Positions 1 to 11,600 of a stretch of 64,000 bases of DNA are shown here, in pieces (the stretch's first letter is position 1; every line of letters begins with the position of its first letter). Source of the DNA: Amphiura filiformis (taxonomy: Eukaryota; Echinodermata; Ophiuroidea; Amphilepidida; Amphiuridae); the NCBI RefSeq assembly GCF_039555335.1, contig NC_092647.1, forward strand, positions 19,934,880-19,998,879, in the 5' to 3' direction. The position numbers and the translations under genes were made by a program. Below the pieces are notes generated by a model, which did not search any database, had not been told where the DNA came from, and saw nothing but the letters and a program-made list of their open reading frames with translations.

Positions 1-1975
1 GTGTCTGTCCGGCTATGCGTTCATGGCGCTTGACGCATCGTTCGATATTTCACACATAGATGGGTATCGGGCGTCGCTGTTTACCGGGTAGTTTCGAAGG
101 TCATCGGAGGTCAAGGTCAAAGGTCAAAATTTCAAACTTTGTCCGATCGGGCCCAAACTTGGTGGGTGCCGTCCTTGATAGGAGGGGAATATAATACGCG
201 AAAAAAAATCGAGGTCAACCGAGGTCAAAGGTCATTACGGAGGGGTCAAATTTCAAACTTTGTCCGATCGGGGTCAAACTTGGTGGGTCGAAACCTTTGT
301 ATGAGGGGAGCATGAAAAACATTATATGGAGGTCATCCGTGGTCAAAGGTCATGGATTTCAAACTTTGTCCTATCAGGCTCAAACTTGGTGGGTGGAATC
401 CTCGATACGAGGGGAATATATATGCGCAAACAAAATTGAGGTCAACCAGTGCTCTCACAGCATTAGGGCTCTCACAGCTGCAGGTGCACTAGTACTAATA
501 AAATAATAAGCGGTCTCTATCTGTCTGTCCGGCTATGCGTTCCGCGGCTTGACGCATCGATCGATATTTCGGATATGGATAGGTAACGGGAAAAGCATGT
601 TGACCGGGTGGGTTCAAAGGTCATCGGAGGTCAAAGGTCAAAATTCCAAACTTTGTCCGATCGGGCCCAAACTTGGTAGGTGGGGTCCTTGATACGAGGG
701 GAATATATGCCCAAAATAAAATCGAGGTCAACCGAGGTCAAAGGTCATTACGGAGGGGTCAAATTTCAAACTTTGTCCGATCGGGCTCAAACTTGGTGGA
801 TGGGATCCTTGATACGAGGGGAATATATGACCAAAATAAAATCGAGGTCAACCGAGGTCAAAGGTCATTACGGAGGGTCAAATTGCAAACTTTGTCCGAT
901 TGGGCTCAAACTTGGTGGATGGAATCCTTCATATGAGAGAAGCATGAAAAACATTATATGGAGGTCATCCGAGGGCAAAGGTCAAAGGTCATGCATTTCA
1001 AACTTGGTCCTACCGGGCTCAAACTTGGTGGGTGGAATCCTTGATATGAGGGAATATATGTGCGAAACAAAATTGAGGTCAACAGAGGTCAAAGGTCATC
1101 TAGGGGCTAAATTTAAACTTTGCCCTATTGTGCTTAGACTTGATATGAGGGAGCATGAAAAATTACATCGAGATCATCCGAGTTCAAAGGTCATCTGGGG
1201 TCAAAAAGTGTGTCTATCATGCAGATGGTGCCCTAATAGCTACAGGGCTATTACAGCTGCAGGTGCACTAGTACTAATAAAATAATAAGCGGTCTCTGTC
1301 TGTCTGTCTATCTGTCTGTCCGGCTATGCGTTTAGCCGTGCTTGACGCATCGCGCTGAAATTTCACATATAGATAGGTATCGGGAAAGCATGTTGGCCAT
1401 GTGGTTTTGAAGGTCATCGGAGGTCAAGGTCAAAGGTCAAAATTTCAAACTTTGTCCGATCGGGCCTAAACTTGGTGGGTGGATTCCTTGATAGGAGGGG
1501 AATATAATGCGCGAAATAAAATCGAGGTCAACCGAGGTCAAAGGTCATAACGGAGAGGTCAAATTTCAAACTTTGTCCGATCGGGCTCAAACTTGGTGGG
1601 TCGAAACCTTTGTATGAGGGGAGCATGAAAAACATATGGAGGTCATCCGAGGTCAAAGGTCAAAGGTCATGGATTTCAAACTTTGTCCTATCGGGTTCAA
1701 ACTTGGTGGGTGCAATCCTTGATACGAGGGGAATATATGCGCAAAACAAAATCGAGGTCAAAGGTCATGTAGGGGCTCAATTTAAACTTTGCCCTATTGG
1801 GCTTAAACTTGATAGGTGGAATCCTTCGTATGACTGAGGGGAGCATGAACAAAATTGCACCGAGGTCATCCGAGTTCAAAGGTCATCTGGGGTCAAACAG
1901 TATCGCTATCATGCCAGTGCTCTCACAGCATCAGGGCTCTCACAGCCGCAGGTGCACTAGTAATGATAAAAAGCA
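1..1975. repeat. Higher-order AGGTCA-rich satellite, three units
   Basis: Three higher-order units start near 1, 520 and 1300, each opening with a GTCTGTCCGGCTATGCGTT-like start and closing with a GCAGGTGCACTAGTA-like end (the third end diverges slightly). Inside each unit, subrepeats of about 105-120 bp recur, each with AGGTCAAAGGTCA or a near copy followed by an AACTTTGTCCGATCGGGC-like segment. Open frames here, including one of 201 codons at 680-1285, simply follow the repeat and are not genes. Confidence 0.9.
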
Positions 1976-2274
1976 AGAGATTGTTCATTTATGAAGTAGA
2001 AGGTCCAAAGTTATATAAAGATATGGAGGCATTTGGCCCCTATTTTGACATTTTTAAAATCCTTGTGACCAGGTGAGTAATTTGGTATGCCTTCCAACAA
2101 GATTGGAGCATTGGGTAAACCCAAAATGCCTTCACGTTTTAAAATAAACAATGGACATTATATTTCATGCGTGGAAACTCTCCTGCTTTTATCAAAAAGT
2201 GCACAATGATTCAGCTTAGCAGATGTAAAAAGGATCTGTTTTTTCATATGAAAAATTGACAAAATGGAAGAAAG

Positions 2275-3035
2275 CAGAAGTGCTATCTTCAGTAGATAGC
2301 AATGCTATCGTCAGTAGATAACAATGATATCTACAGTAGATAACAATGATATCTTCAGTAGATAACAATGATATCTTCAGTAGATAACAATGATATCTTC
2401 AGTAGATAAGCAATGACATCTTCAGTAGCTAGAAGTGATATCTTTAGTAGATAGCAATGCTATCTTCAGTAGATATCAATGCTATCTTCAGTAGATATCA
2501 ATGCTATCTTCAGTAAATAGCAATGCTATCTTCAGTAGATAGCAATGCTATCTTCAGTAGATAGCAATGCTATCTTCAGTAGATAGCAATGCTATCTTCA
2601 GTAGATAACAATGACATCTTCAGTAGATAACAATGACATCTTCAGTAGATAAGCAATGATATCATCAGTAGAAAGCAATGATATCTTCAGTAGCTAGCAG
2701 TGATATCTTTAGTAGATAGCAATGCTATCTTCAGTAGATAGCAATTCTATCTTCAGTAGATAGCAATGCTTTCTTCAGTAGATAGCAATGTTATCTTCTG
2801 TAGATAACAATGCTATCTTCAGTAGATAGCAATGCTACCTTCAGTAGATATCAATGCTATCTTCAGTAGATATCAATGCTATCTTCAGTAGATATCAATG
2901 CTATCTTCAGTAGATATCAATGCTATCTTCAGTAGATAGTAATACTATCTTCAGTAGATAGCAGTGCTGTCTTCAGTAGATAGCAATTCTATCTTCAGTT
3001 GATGGCAGTGCTATCTTATGTAGAAAGCAACTCTA
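2275..3035. repeat. 22-bp hairpin minisatellite, about 34 copies
   Basis: Tandem copies of about 22 bp with consensus AGTAGATAGCAATGCTATCTTC. Each unit contains GATAGCA-A-TGCTATC, two 7-nt complementary arms around one base, so every unit could form a small hairpin. Variants such as GATATCAATGCTATC and GATAACAATGATATC alternate in blocks, which suggests local amplification. Confidence 0.9.
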
Positions 3036-3094
3036 TCATCAGTGTATAAATTTGTTGTTTTCAACAATTTCCGACATAATGTCATAATTCACAC

Positions 3095-3414
3095 ATTAAA
3101 AGGGCATTTTGTGATCCACAGCATCATCCCCCACTTTTCTCAAAAAAAGTTGAGATTTTTATACCACTGTAAACCTCTGGCTTCATAATGTTTATGTACA
3201 AAAAATTTCTTGCAGATTAATTTGTTTAGCAAAGATATTGTGAAATTTGAATTACAACACACTGTCTATGGAGCAGTGTAATACACATAATCATGCACAA
3301 CTCGCAAACGGAAAATCAGAACCAACTGAAATTTTGGGAATAAACTTATTTTGTGGATATCTACTGAAAAATGTCATAAAAAGAGGATGCTAGGATCACA
3401 AAATACTCCTTTAA
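3095..3414 (-). mobile_element. TTAA-flanked MITE, family M1, copy 1
   Basis: A 320-bp element flanked by TTAA on both sides. Its ends read AAGGGCATTTTGTGATCC and GGATCACAAAATACTCCTT, terminal inverted repeats with some mismatches. Further copies lie in the opposite orientation at 8235-8573 and 60212-60556. The TTAA target and GG/CC-type ends suggest a piggyBac-like non-autonomous element; no transposase is present. Confidence 0.8.
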
Positions 3415-3591
3415 ATACCGCATAGAACTCCACATATACAGCCAAAATAGCCAGTGGGGTTTCTTTCACTTTAATGTTATTTCTGCTTAAAATGAGCAGA
3501 ACCCCTTCCTGACAGTTATTACTAATATTACTTCAACATTTTGAGTAAAGAATAACAAAATTAAATTTGATGGAATTTGTACATTATGGCT

Positions 3592-3958
3592 TTAAGGGGG
3601 TACTACACCCTTTGATAAATTTGTGACTATTTTTGCACTTTACTCAAAAACTAATAACACACTGGTAACAAAAGTTATGTATATTATAGGGGCAAGGAAT
3701 CCAATTACAACACTGGAATTTCAGTGACCCAAGACAAGCGGTTCGTTATTTATGATAAGAAATGAGGTGCCGCTAGGATGTACCTCTTTTCCTACTATAT
3801 ATACTGAACCGCTTGTCTTGGGTCACTGAAATTTCAGTGTAGTAATTGGATTCCTTGCCCCAATAATATACATAACTTTTGTTACCAGTGTGTTTTCAGT
3901 TTTTGAAAAAATTACAAAATGGTCACAAATTTACCACAGGGGTGTAGTACGCCCTTAA
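3592..3958. mobile_element. Fold-back MITE with TTAA flanks
   Basis: The element is nearly one long inverted repeat: a left arm starting TTAAGGGGGTACTACACCC matches, reversed, a right arm ending GGGGTGTAGTACGCCCTTAA. The arms include the shared stretch around CAAGACAAGCGGTTC. Flanking TTAA fits a piggyBac-type target. No coding capacity. Confidence 0.8.
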
Positions 3959-3959
3959 G

Positions 3960-4730
3960 GGATCAGGAAATAATAGGCAGCCAAAAGACCATTATGAGAA
4001 GCCTAAAGATCAACTTTATGCATTGACCATCCTGTAGAGGGCTTACACTGACTTTCTAATCATTATGGAACCAGGAAATAATAGGTAGCCAAAAAGCCAA
4101 AGTCACATTTTGACCATCACCATAGAGGGCTGCCATAGACTATCTAATCAGCTCAGAGAGTGCTTTATTAGTCCTAAGGGACCAGAAGTTACCAGGAAAT
4201 AATGGCACAAACAATAGGCAAAATTCATGCTCAGACCATCCTGTAGAGGGCTCACACTGAATCTTTAAAACAGTGCAGAGAGTGTTGTACATCCAGGAAA
4301 GGACTAGGGCACAATGGCCTAGTTCATGCATGCTTATTTGATATCTAAAGTAAACTTCCTTGTTATTCTATATAATTATTTATATTTCGTACATTACACC
4401 TTTCAAACTACATTAATAATAGATGACAAGATAACATTAAATTGTACCATATTTTTTTTGAGTAATTATTATTTTTGGTTTAAATTTATTGTCACACATA
4501 GTCCTATGTTATTTTTTAATACAAATTTGATACAAGAAGACAACTTGGAAATAAATGAACAATAAATATTGGCATAGATTTTTTGTCCTTCACGTACGGA
4601 ATTGGAAAATGCTATGATGCAGTATTATTTTATAGATAAATACTGGAACTTCTCAACTTTCTGGTTCTGTATAACAATGATTTTTGGTTTCCAGTTAACG
4701 GAAACCAAAATCCGGTTCACGGAAGACTGC
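3960..4730. other. Non-coding stretch, no gene seen
   Basis: AT-rich sequence. A degenerate motif with GACCATCCTGTAGAGGGCT recurs at about 4026 and 4236 (with a variant near 4120), suggesting an old short tandem duplication. No splice-bounded exon or RNA gene was recognised. Confidence 0.5.
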
Positions 4731-4732
4731 CA

Positions 4733-4881
4733 CTTGTCAACAGAGAACAAGCAGAACAAGGCAGTCTTCAGTGAACGGCTCTTTTCAGAGCCACCAAATC
4801 TTAAAATTTAGCAGATATGTGAGATCTGCTTGTTCTCTGTTGACAAAGGGTAGTCTTCAGTGAACGGCTCTTTCCAGAGCC
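4733..4881 (+). promoter_or_regulatory. Two histone-type 3' end stem-loops
   Basis: At 4777-4792 the sequence is GGCTCTTTTCAGAGCC followed by ACCA, an exact match to the canonical metazoan replication-dependent histone mRNA 3' stem-loop (6-bp stem, 4-nt loop). At 4866-4881 a second copy differs by one base in the loop (TTCC). Both follow the same leader AGTCTTCAGTGAAC. The segment also holds an inverted repeat (about 4735-4757 against 4827-4850). I find no histone reading frame upstream and no purine-rich downstream element, so this is probably a processing site carried by a repeat or a histone gene remnant. Confidence 0.6.
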
Positions 4882-4889
4882 ATCAGTAG

Positions 4890-6040
4890 GCAAGGGGAGG
4901 CCTACATGTCTCATTCTCAGGTACTTTGTACTGAAGAAGTCAGAGCTACACCTGACGAAAGCTTGACAGTTCTGAACTTGTCCGATGATAGCAAGCCTGC
5001 TAAAAAAACACTAATTGTTATGAATTTCCATCATAAAAACCCTATCCCACAATTTGGTTTCCAGTGCTGGGTTTTCATGTCTCAGATTTGATTTACAGGT
5101 TCAATTAGATGAACTGTAATAGGTGTGAAACCCCTTTCTGTGATACTTAATCCAAATGCCCCATGACAAGTTATTTGCTAGCAAATTCTGCAGCAAATTT
5201 GCAAAACCTTCAAACTAAAATCAAAATAAATTCCAATTAAGATGCTCAAGCAGGCCAATTTGATTTAATGAAGCCAAGAATCTGAAACTTGAAAAGGCCC
5301 ATTGCATCTGAGAGTACAAAATCTGAGGGACGACACCTTGATCACCCAGTTTAATCACATTGTCACATGACTATAATGAATGCTGACATTTTGTGATCTT
5401 ATATTGCAATTAGATATGTACAAAACTCATGAGCAACACATTTTGGCTTTTACAAATAACCATGTTATTTCCATTTTAAAATGATAACAAGTTTATTGCC
5501 AGAAATTTGGATGAAAACATTAATAATTACGATTTGCTATGTAAATTTGCCCTCCATGTTTATAATATGTGACACAATGTGGACCATGGAGGCCAAAGGA
5601 GACATTATTAAAAATTGAGTTACTATAATTATTACCTTATACAAACATTAGGCTATCATATACTGCAATGTCAAATGTTCAGTAACGTCAAAGCTCTAGC
5701 AAACTTGGTTCTAAAGTAATAAAGTTTTGTGATGTCTATTTTCTTATGTTACTAGTATTTTATTGTTTTTGGTTCCATATTTTTGCCTCCAATTTCAAAT
5801 TTGCCACCTTCAGATTTTGTCACATATGTATGTTTTTAAATTGTTTGGATGAGGCTGCTGTTGTCTGATTGGCGATGTGTATAAATATGTGATGACGTGA
5901 TGGTTCAAATATGAGGGCGCTGTTACTTTTCCTCATCCCTCAGCAGTTAATTGTGCATCACCTAAACCTAAATAAACATTGACCAACTGAGGGCATCAGT
6001 CCCAGGCGTCAGTATAATCGAATCATACCGGCAAATTTGA
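4890..6040. other. Non-coding stretch, no gene seen
   Basis: AT-rich intergenic DNA downstream of gene 1 (which lies on the minus strand). No exon, RNA gene or clear repeat structure was recognised here. Confidence 0.5.
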
Positions 6041-6044
6041 TGCC

Positions 6045-6825
6045 GGGCTTTGATGAGTGGTCACATGCTATGCCCATTGCAATAAAATTGAGTGGCCCAG
6101 TATAAAAACGGCCCATGGCATATTTTTCGCCATTGGGAGAAATCGGCACTGTAAATGTACGAATGTTCAACAAAATACATAAGAAATTTGATGCTTACAA
6201 GATTAAATTGACAACATTCCCGAGTTACATTCATGATGTGTTATGTTTGTATGGATGACCTTTGATGACCTTTGACATTTTTCAACAGCACCCTCTATTT
6301 TTCAAAAATGTGCCATGGGCCGTTTTTATACTGGGCCACTCAATTGTCACACAACCATTTGAAACATAATGTATAATCGTGGCCCAAACCACAATTTCAG
6401 TTGCTGGCCAGTCACAGTCATTTGAAATGTATGTATAATCATGACACAAACCACTATATCAGTTGGTGGCCAGTCTTTGATGATTGGTCACACGCTATTG
6501 CAATAAAATTGTCACACAATCACATGAATGTAATGTTATAATCATGGTCCAAACCACAATGTCAGTTGGTGGCCAGTCACAATCATATGAAATGTAATGT
6601 ATAATCGTGGCCAAAACCACTATATCAGTTGGTGGCCAGTTTTTGATGATTGGTCACATGCTATGCCCATTGCAATAAAATTGTCACACAATCACATGAA
6701 TGTAATGTATAATCGTGGCCCAAACCACAATTTCAGTTGGTGGCCAGTCACAGTCATTTGAAATGTAAATCATGACACAAACCACTACATCAGTTGATGG
6801 TGGCCAGTCTTTGATTGAGAACAGC
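6045..6825. repeat. Tandem array derived from the 3' end of gene 1
   Basis: About three to four copies of a roughly 180-bp unit, each made of two related halves carrying TCAGTTGGTGGCCAGT. The last copy runs into gene 1 exon 6: on the minus strand the repeated segment is the end of the reading frame (Gln-Arg-Leu-Ala-Thr) and its stop codon. The array therefore looks like repeated duplication of the 3' UTR plus the final codons of gene 1. One unit is interrupted by a MITE at 6088-6343. Confidence 0.75.
6088..6343. mobile_element. Fold-back MITE inserted in the gene 1 3' array
   Basis: Terminal inverted repeats of about 30 bp begin GAGTGGCCCAGTATAAAAAC and end with the complement. The neighbouring array units show the uninterrupted site (AAAATTGTCACAC), so the insertion point is clear; AATT appears on both sides and is the likely target duplication. 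Confidence 0.8.
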
Positions 6826-6944
6826 TTGATTTGCGTATTTCTCGCTGGATGAGAGTGGGAAGGTGTTACCGTTGTATTCTGGTGATCTGCAGTCTGTGTA
6901 GTCATATTCAAATGATGAGCTGTCTACACTGGTATGCTTAATCA
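6790..6944 (-). CDS. Gene 1 exon 6: C-terminal tail
   Basis: Encodes about 51 residues ending in a TGA at 6790-6792. Tyrosine sites: EYDYTD, PEYNG and KYANQAVLNQR. The last matches VYGNQRVINQR at the end of gene 2; YxN is the core of a Grb2 SH2 site. The final codons are also the origin of the tandem array downstream. Confidence 0.85.
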
Positions 6945-8567
6945 CTGAAAAAAATAACATTTAAAGATATTTTATTGAAACATGCTAAAGATAAGGAAGT
7001 AATAACCATAATATGAATAATTCTGTCATTGTTTAGAATATGTCGCGCTTTTTCAGACATAACAAGGGCACTTTATTGCATTAGAATAATGTGCCCTCGT
7101 GTGATGCGTTTGGACCAGGCCTTGCAGACATTTCCACTAACCCGCCGGGTATAAAATTCCACTTGCCCATCGTAATTGGGATTGCATGCTGCCATATTTG
7201 CACAGATTGTGATTAGCACCTTTGATATTGGTCATTGTGTTTTAGCCTGTTCGATATTTGGAAAGGGGAAATGTAAAAATTGTTTATTTTTGCAAACTTT
7301 TTGTGTTATTTTGTAAGAGATGAATGTGACAGTTATGAATGAGGTTGATATATTTGCATCGATAATATGGCAGGAATTGTGGAAAATCTAAACATTTTGC
7401 TTTTTGGACCTTGGAATATCCCTTGCAAATATTCCTCAGTTCTCCAAAGGCAAAATGTTTAGATTTTTCATAATGCCCTCTAAATAACCGATGCACAGTT
7501 ATTATTAACCTCTAATTAGTAAATATCAAAGGTAGCCTTTGGATACATCATGTTTTGCATCTGAATTCATGTTATTTTTAGAAGCTCATGCCAATGATGC
7601 TGTAAAGGAAGCTATATAGGAAGTATTTCTTGTTCAATCCAAACAATACAACCCACGATACCAGGATATGACAGTATTGGACCTCTGACTTGCATTTGCT
7701 GGCTATTAAAAAATGGATGAAAAATTTAAGTTTTTAAAATTTTCCAAAAAAGAACTTTTACTAAAGTTACTTGGGTAGTAACTGACTCTGGCATAACAGA
7801 ATACCAAATTATCTGAAATTTTCCTGGTTGGATTATCAGCATCCCAGCAAACAAAACATTTAATACAGAAAACATTTTTAGGTTGAGTTATTAGGGTATA
7901 AAATGTTTTAATGACATTCAAGAACATTTAGAAAGTATGTTGCAAAACATTCTAAGGTATAGCTATTTAGGTGTTGACAAAATATTTTGCAAAAATGTTT
8001 GCCAAAAATATTTTATAATAACATTCTGACAACATTTTTACAATGTTGTAGTTTTTTTTTTAATGTCAAGACATATTAAGGTATAACAGCTGTATACTTT
8101 TATCATAACAGTAAGGCCAAAAAAAGATTGTTTGCTTGTCCTCCACAATTTTTTAAGAATTGGGTGGGTCGGTCGGGATTTTTTAAAAGATTTTTTTTAA
8201 AGGTCAAAGTCAAAACTTTATGCCTTTAATTAGCTTAAAGGAGTATTTCGTGATCCTAGCATCCTCTTTTTATGACATTTTTCAGTACATATCCATGAAA
8301 AAAGCCTATTCCCAACATTTCAGTTGATTCCGATTCTGCGTTTGCGAGTTATGCATGATTATGTGTATTACACTGCTCCATAGACAATGCGTTGTAATTT
8401 CGTTCTGGTGCATCAGAACGAAATTCAAAATTTCACGATATCTTTGGTAAACAAATTAACTGCAAGAAATATTTTGTACATAAACATTATGTAGCCATAG
8501 GTTTCCAGTGATATAAAAATCTCAACTTTTTTGAGAAAAGTGGGGGATGAGGCTGTGGATCACGAAA

Positions 8568-8600
<33 letters not shown>

Positions 8601-11600
8601 GTTGAAGTTTTTTATTCCCTGTTTTTTAATAAATAACCCAAATAGTTGTGAATTGGGATATTTCTTATGTTTACCACTTCTGAAAACAGTTTAGAAGTGT
8701 GTAGAAACTGTAAAAAAACTTTTCAGGATGTCAAAAATGTTGAATTTCTGGAATTTCTAAAATTAGGGTCGGTATTCATTTGTACAGTAAAACAAAAAAA
8801 AAACCTTTCAGGTTTTCCAGATTAGGGTCAGTCGGTGGAGGACAAGAAAATAATCTTCTTTTTTTTGCCTAAAGCTGATGGGTTGTGGCTAGATAGCAGT
8901 TAACCTACTTTTGAACCTACACATTTCCTGGAATGTTAATGTTTTAAAAACATGTTCATGACCGTTATATAATCTGACCTATAAATGCTGTTAAAATATT
9001 TTGACCGAAACCAAAACCAGTACATGTTTATCACTGTTTAATATAACTCTTTTGTATAATCTCTTTTTTTTTTGCTGGGATAGCCTTAAAATAGGCTAAA
9101 ATGTAAAAAAAAATTCATTATACATTTTTTTTTTTTCAAAACCGATTTTTAGCATATTTGTAATACTTACACATGTTCCAACTTAAATCTATGAGTAAAC
9201 TGTCAAATTCGCCCTATTTGTAGTAAAACGGGATGATTTTCTGTTGGTCTGACATATTATCATCATTTTTCAGATTATGATAATATGTAGGAGCGATCGT
9301 AAATCATAGTCTCCTATGAATCCAATTTGGCATGCTCCCTCCACAGCGTAACCAAACTGGCTGCGTAGGAGACTAATTTTGAGGCTGCACTCGCCATCCT
9401 CATCCAAAACGTGCAAGATATTTTGAGTGATAGAAGTGAAGTTTATGATGTTGTTTCTTTGCAAATACCCAATGTTTTTCGCATTCAAATGTATTGGGAA
9501 CTATCATTTTGGAAGAAAAAAGAAATCTAAAAATTTAAAAAGATTGTACATTAAGGCTTTAAAAAACATTGGCTACATTGTACATCAAGTTCAAGTTTCA
9601 GTCTCATAGGCGGCGGAAGCAGGGAAAGGGGGCAATGGGGCACCCCCCTAAATTTTTGGGGCGATAATTGCCCTGTGCATTTTCCTTTTTAGCACGAAAA
9701 ACACTATGTTTTGAAAACATTATGTTTTGGGCAATTTGGCAGATTTGCTAGCTATTTTATGGAATCTTCTCCTTAAGGTTGGTCTGGACCATGGAATTAT
9801 GGAAAACATTTTAGCCTTTTAACTGTGAGGTTTCAGAGAGTGTGTGGTTCCCAGTAGTTTCTCTCCCTATGGATAATATAGGTATACGGCAGGCCCGTAG
9901 CCAGCCCTCCGAGTTAGGGGGTTCGTTTTTGCAGATTTCTGTTAAGTGTAATTGATGAGTAATGGCCGCGTAGCGGGCATCGCGGTGCAGGGGGGTGTCT
10001 GAGGGGGATGTTCCCCCCTCAGAAATGGGAGAATTTTGAAAAATGAAGTCCCAATTGAAGGCATTTGGTGCACAATTTTTACATCATTATCAGAAATAAT
10101 ATGGTTTCAATTTATTATTGCAAAGAGGCAAATTAGCACGGTTAAAACAAGAAAAAGTTGCAAATCAGGCATAGGGGTGTCTGAGCTGAAAAATGTAGTC
10201 CCAATTGAAGGCATACATGGTGCACCATTTGTACATTATTATCAACATATTGGTTCAATATATTACAGCAAAGACGCAAATTAGTGCGATTAAAACAAGA
10301 AAAAGTTGCAAATCAGGCGCAGGGGGGTGTCTGAGGGGGATGTGCCCCCTCAGAATTGGAAGAATTTTGAAAAATGAAGTCCCAATTGAAGGCATTTGGT
10401 GCATTATTTTTACATTATTATCAGGAATAAATGGATATATTACATGTATAGCAAAGAGGCAAATTAGCTCGATAAAAACAAGAAAAAATTGCTAATCAGG
10501 TGCGTTATTTCATCACAAATATTATCAATTAGGCCTACCTTATTTTCCTATGTTATATCACTGATCACTCCCTTCATCTCTGAACTATTAAGCCCGGGAA
10601 CTAAGCTTTCTCGTTATCGCTTTTTTGCACACCAAATAATGTTTAAAAAATCTTCAAATCTAGATGAGACAAAGAGGCAAATAATGACTCTGTTGTATTT
10701 ATAGCATTAAATTAAGTCATAGGCCTACATAAACTGGGCGTCGGGGGATTTTTCAAATCGTCCCGCTATAAATCTGAGCCTAAAATTAATAGGAAAATTC
10801 GCGCGAAGCGCGAGAAAAATAACAATTTTTGTGCTAAAATGGCCATTTCAACCACATTTCCCATGTTCTCCTTTTTTGTGTCAAAATTTTAGGGGGTTCG
10901 ATCGAACCCCTCGAACCCCCCCTGGCTACGGGCCTGTACGGTCTGTAACACAGACTATGTGGCCTATGGTGACGTACTGGTATCATGATACGACTGAATG
11001 CCAAATCACAGAATGAAGTTTTCATGCAGGCGGTACATAAAAACCATAGCATCAGTGGCAGCGCTACAAGGGGGGCAAGGGGGTATTTTTCTTGCCCCCC
11101 ATTTTGAGGCAAAACTCCCAAAATCACGTAAATTTCCACTTTTTGCCAATTTGCCCCCCTGAAATTCACTTTGCCCCCCCAATGTTTTTTGAAAAAATTT
11201 CCTTGCGCCACCACTGCATAGCATATCACACTAAATTAGTGCCATATTTCATTAACTAATTGCATTAAGGTCTCAAAACTTTGTGAATATATAGAGTTTC
11301 ATTCATAAAATTTTGAAAGTTATATAACTCATTTTACCCAAAAATCGTCATAAGACAGCATGTCAAAACACCAACAATATTTTTATTTTCCTTAAACATG
11401 TTTTAAAAATTGAGAGTTGAGAGTTAGCAAGTTTCTATACAAACCTGATGGGTATTTAGGTCGAGTAGGTAAGTTCGCATCTATCTCCACATAATCTTCT
11501 GAATCTGTGCTCAATGTGCTCACCCTGTAATAAAATAACATAATACAAATTGTCTATCGTTTTGCTTCTAATTCTCAAACTTCTAAGGTCAATTTCAAGT

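Noticed and set aside
680-1285. 201-codon open frame at the left end
   Set aside because: It follows the period of the satellite, has internal repeats of the same peptide, and has no splice or start context.
2275-3035. CRISPR-like array
   Set aside because: Direct tandem repeats without unique spacers, in an animal genome.
4600-4811. Histone coding region upstream of the stem-loops
   Set aside because: No histone-fold residues in any frame; the 69-codon frame there is unrelated.
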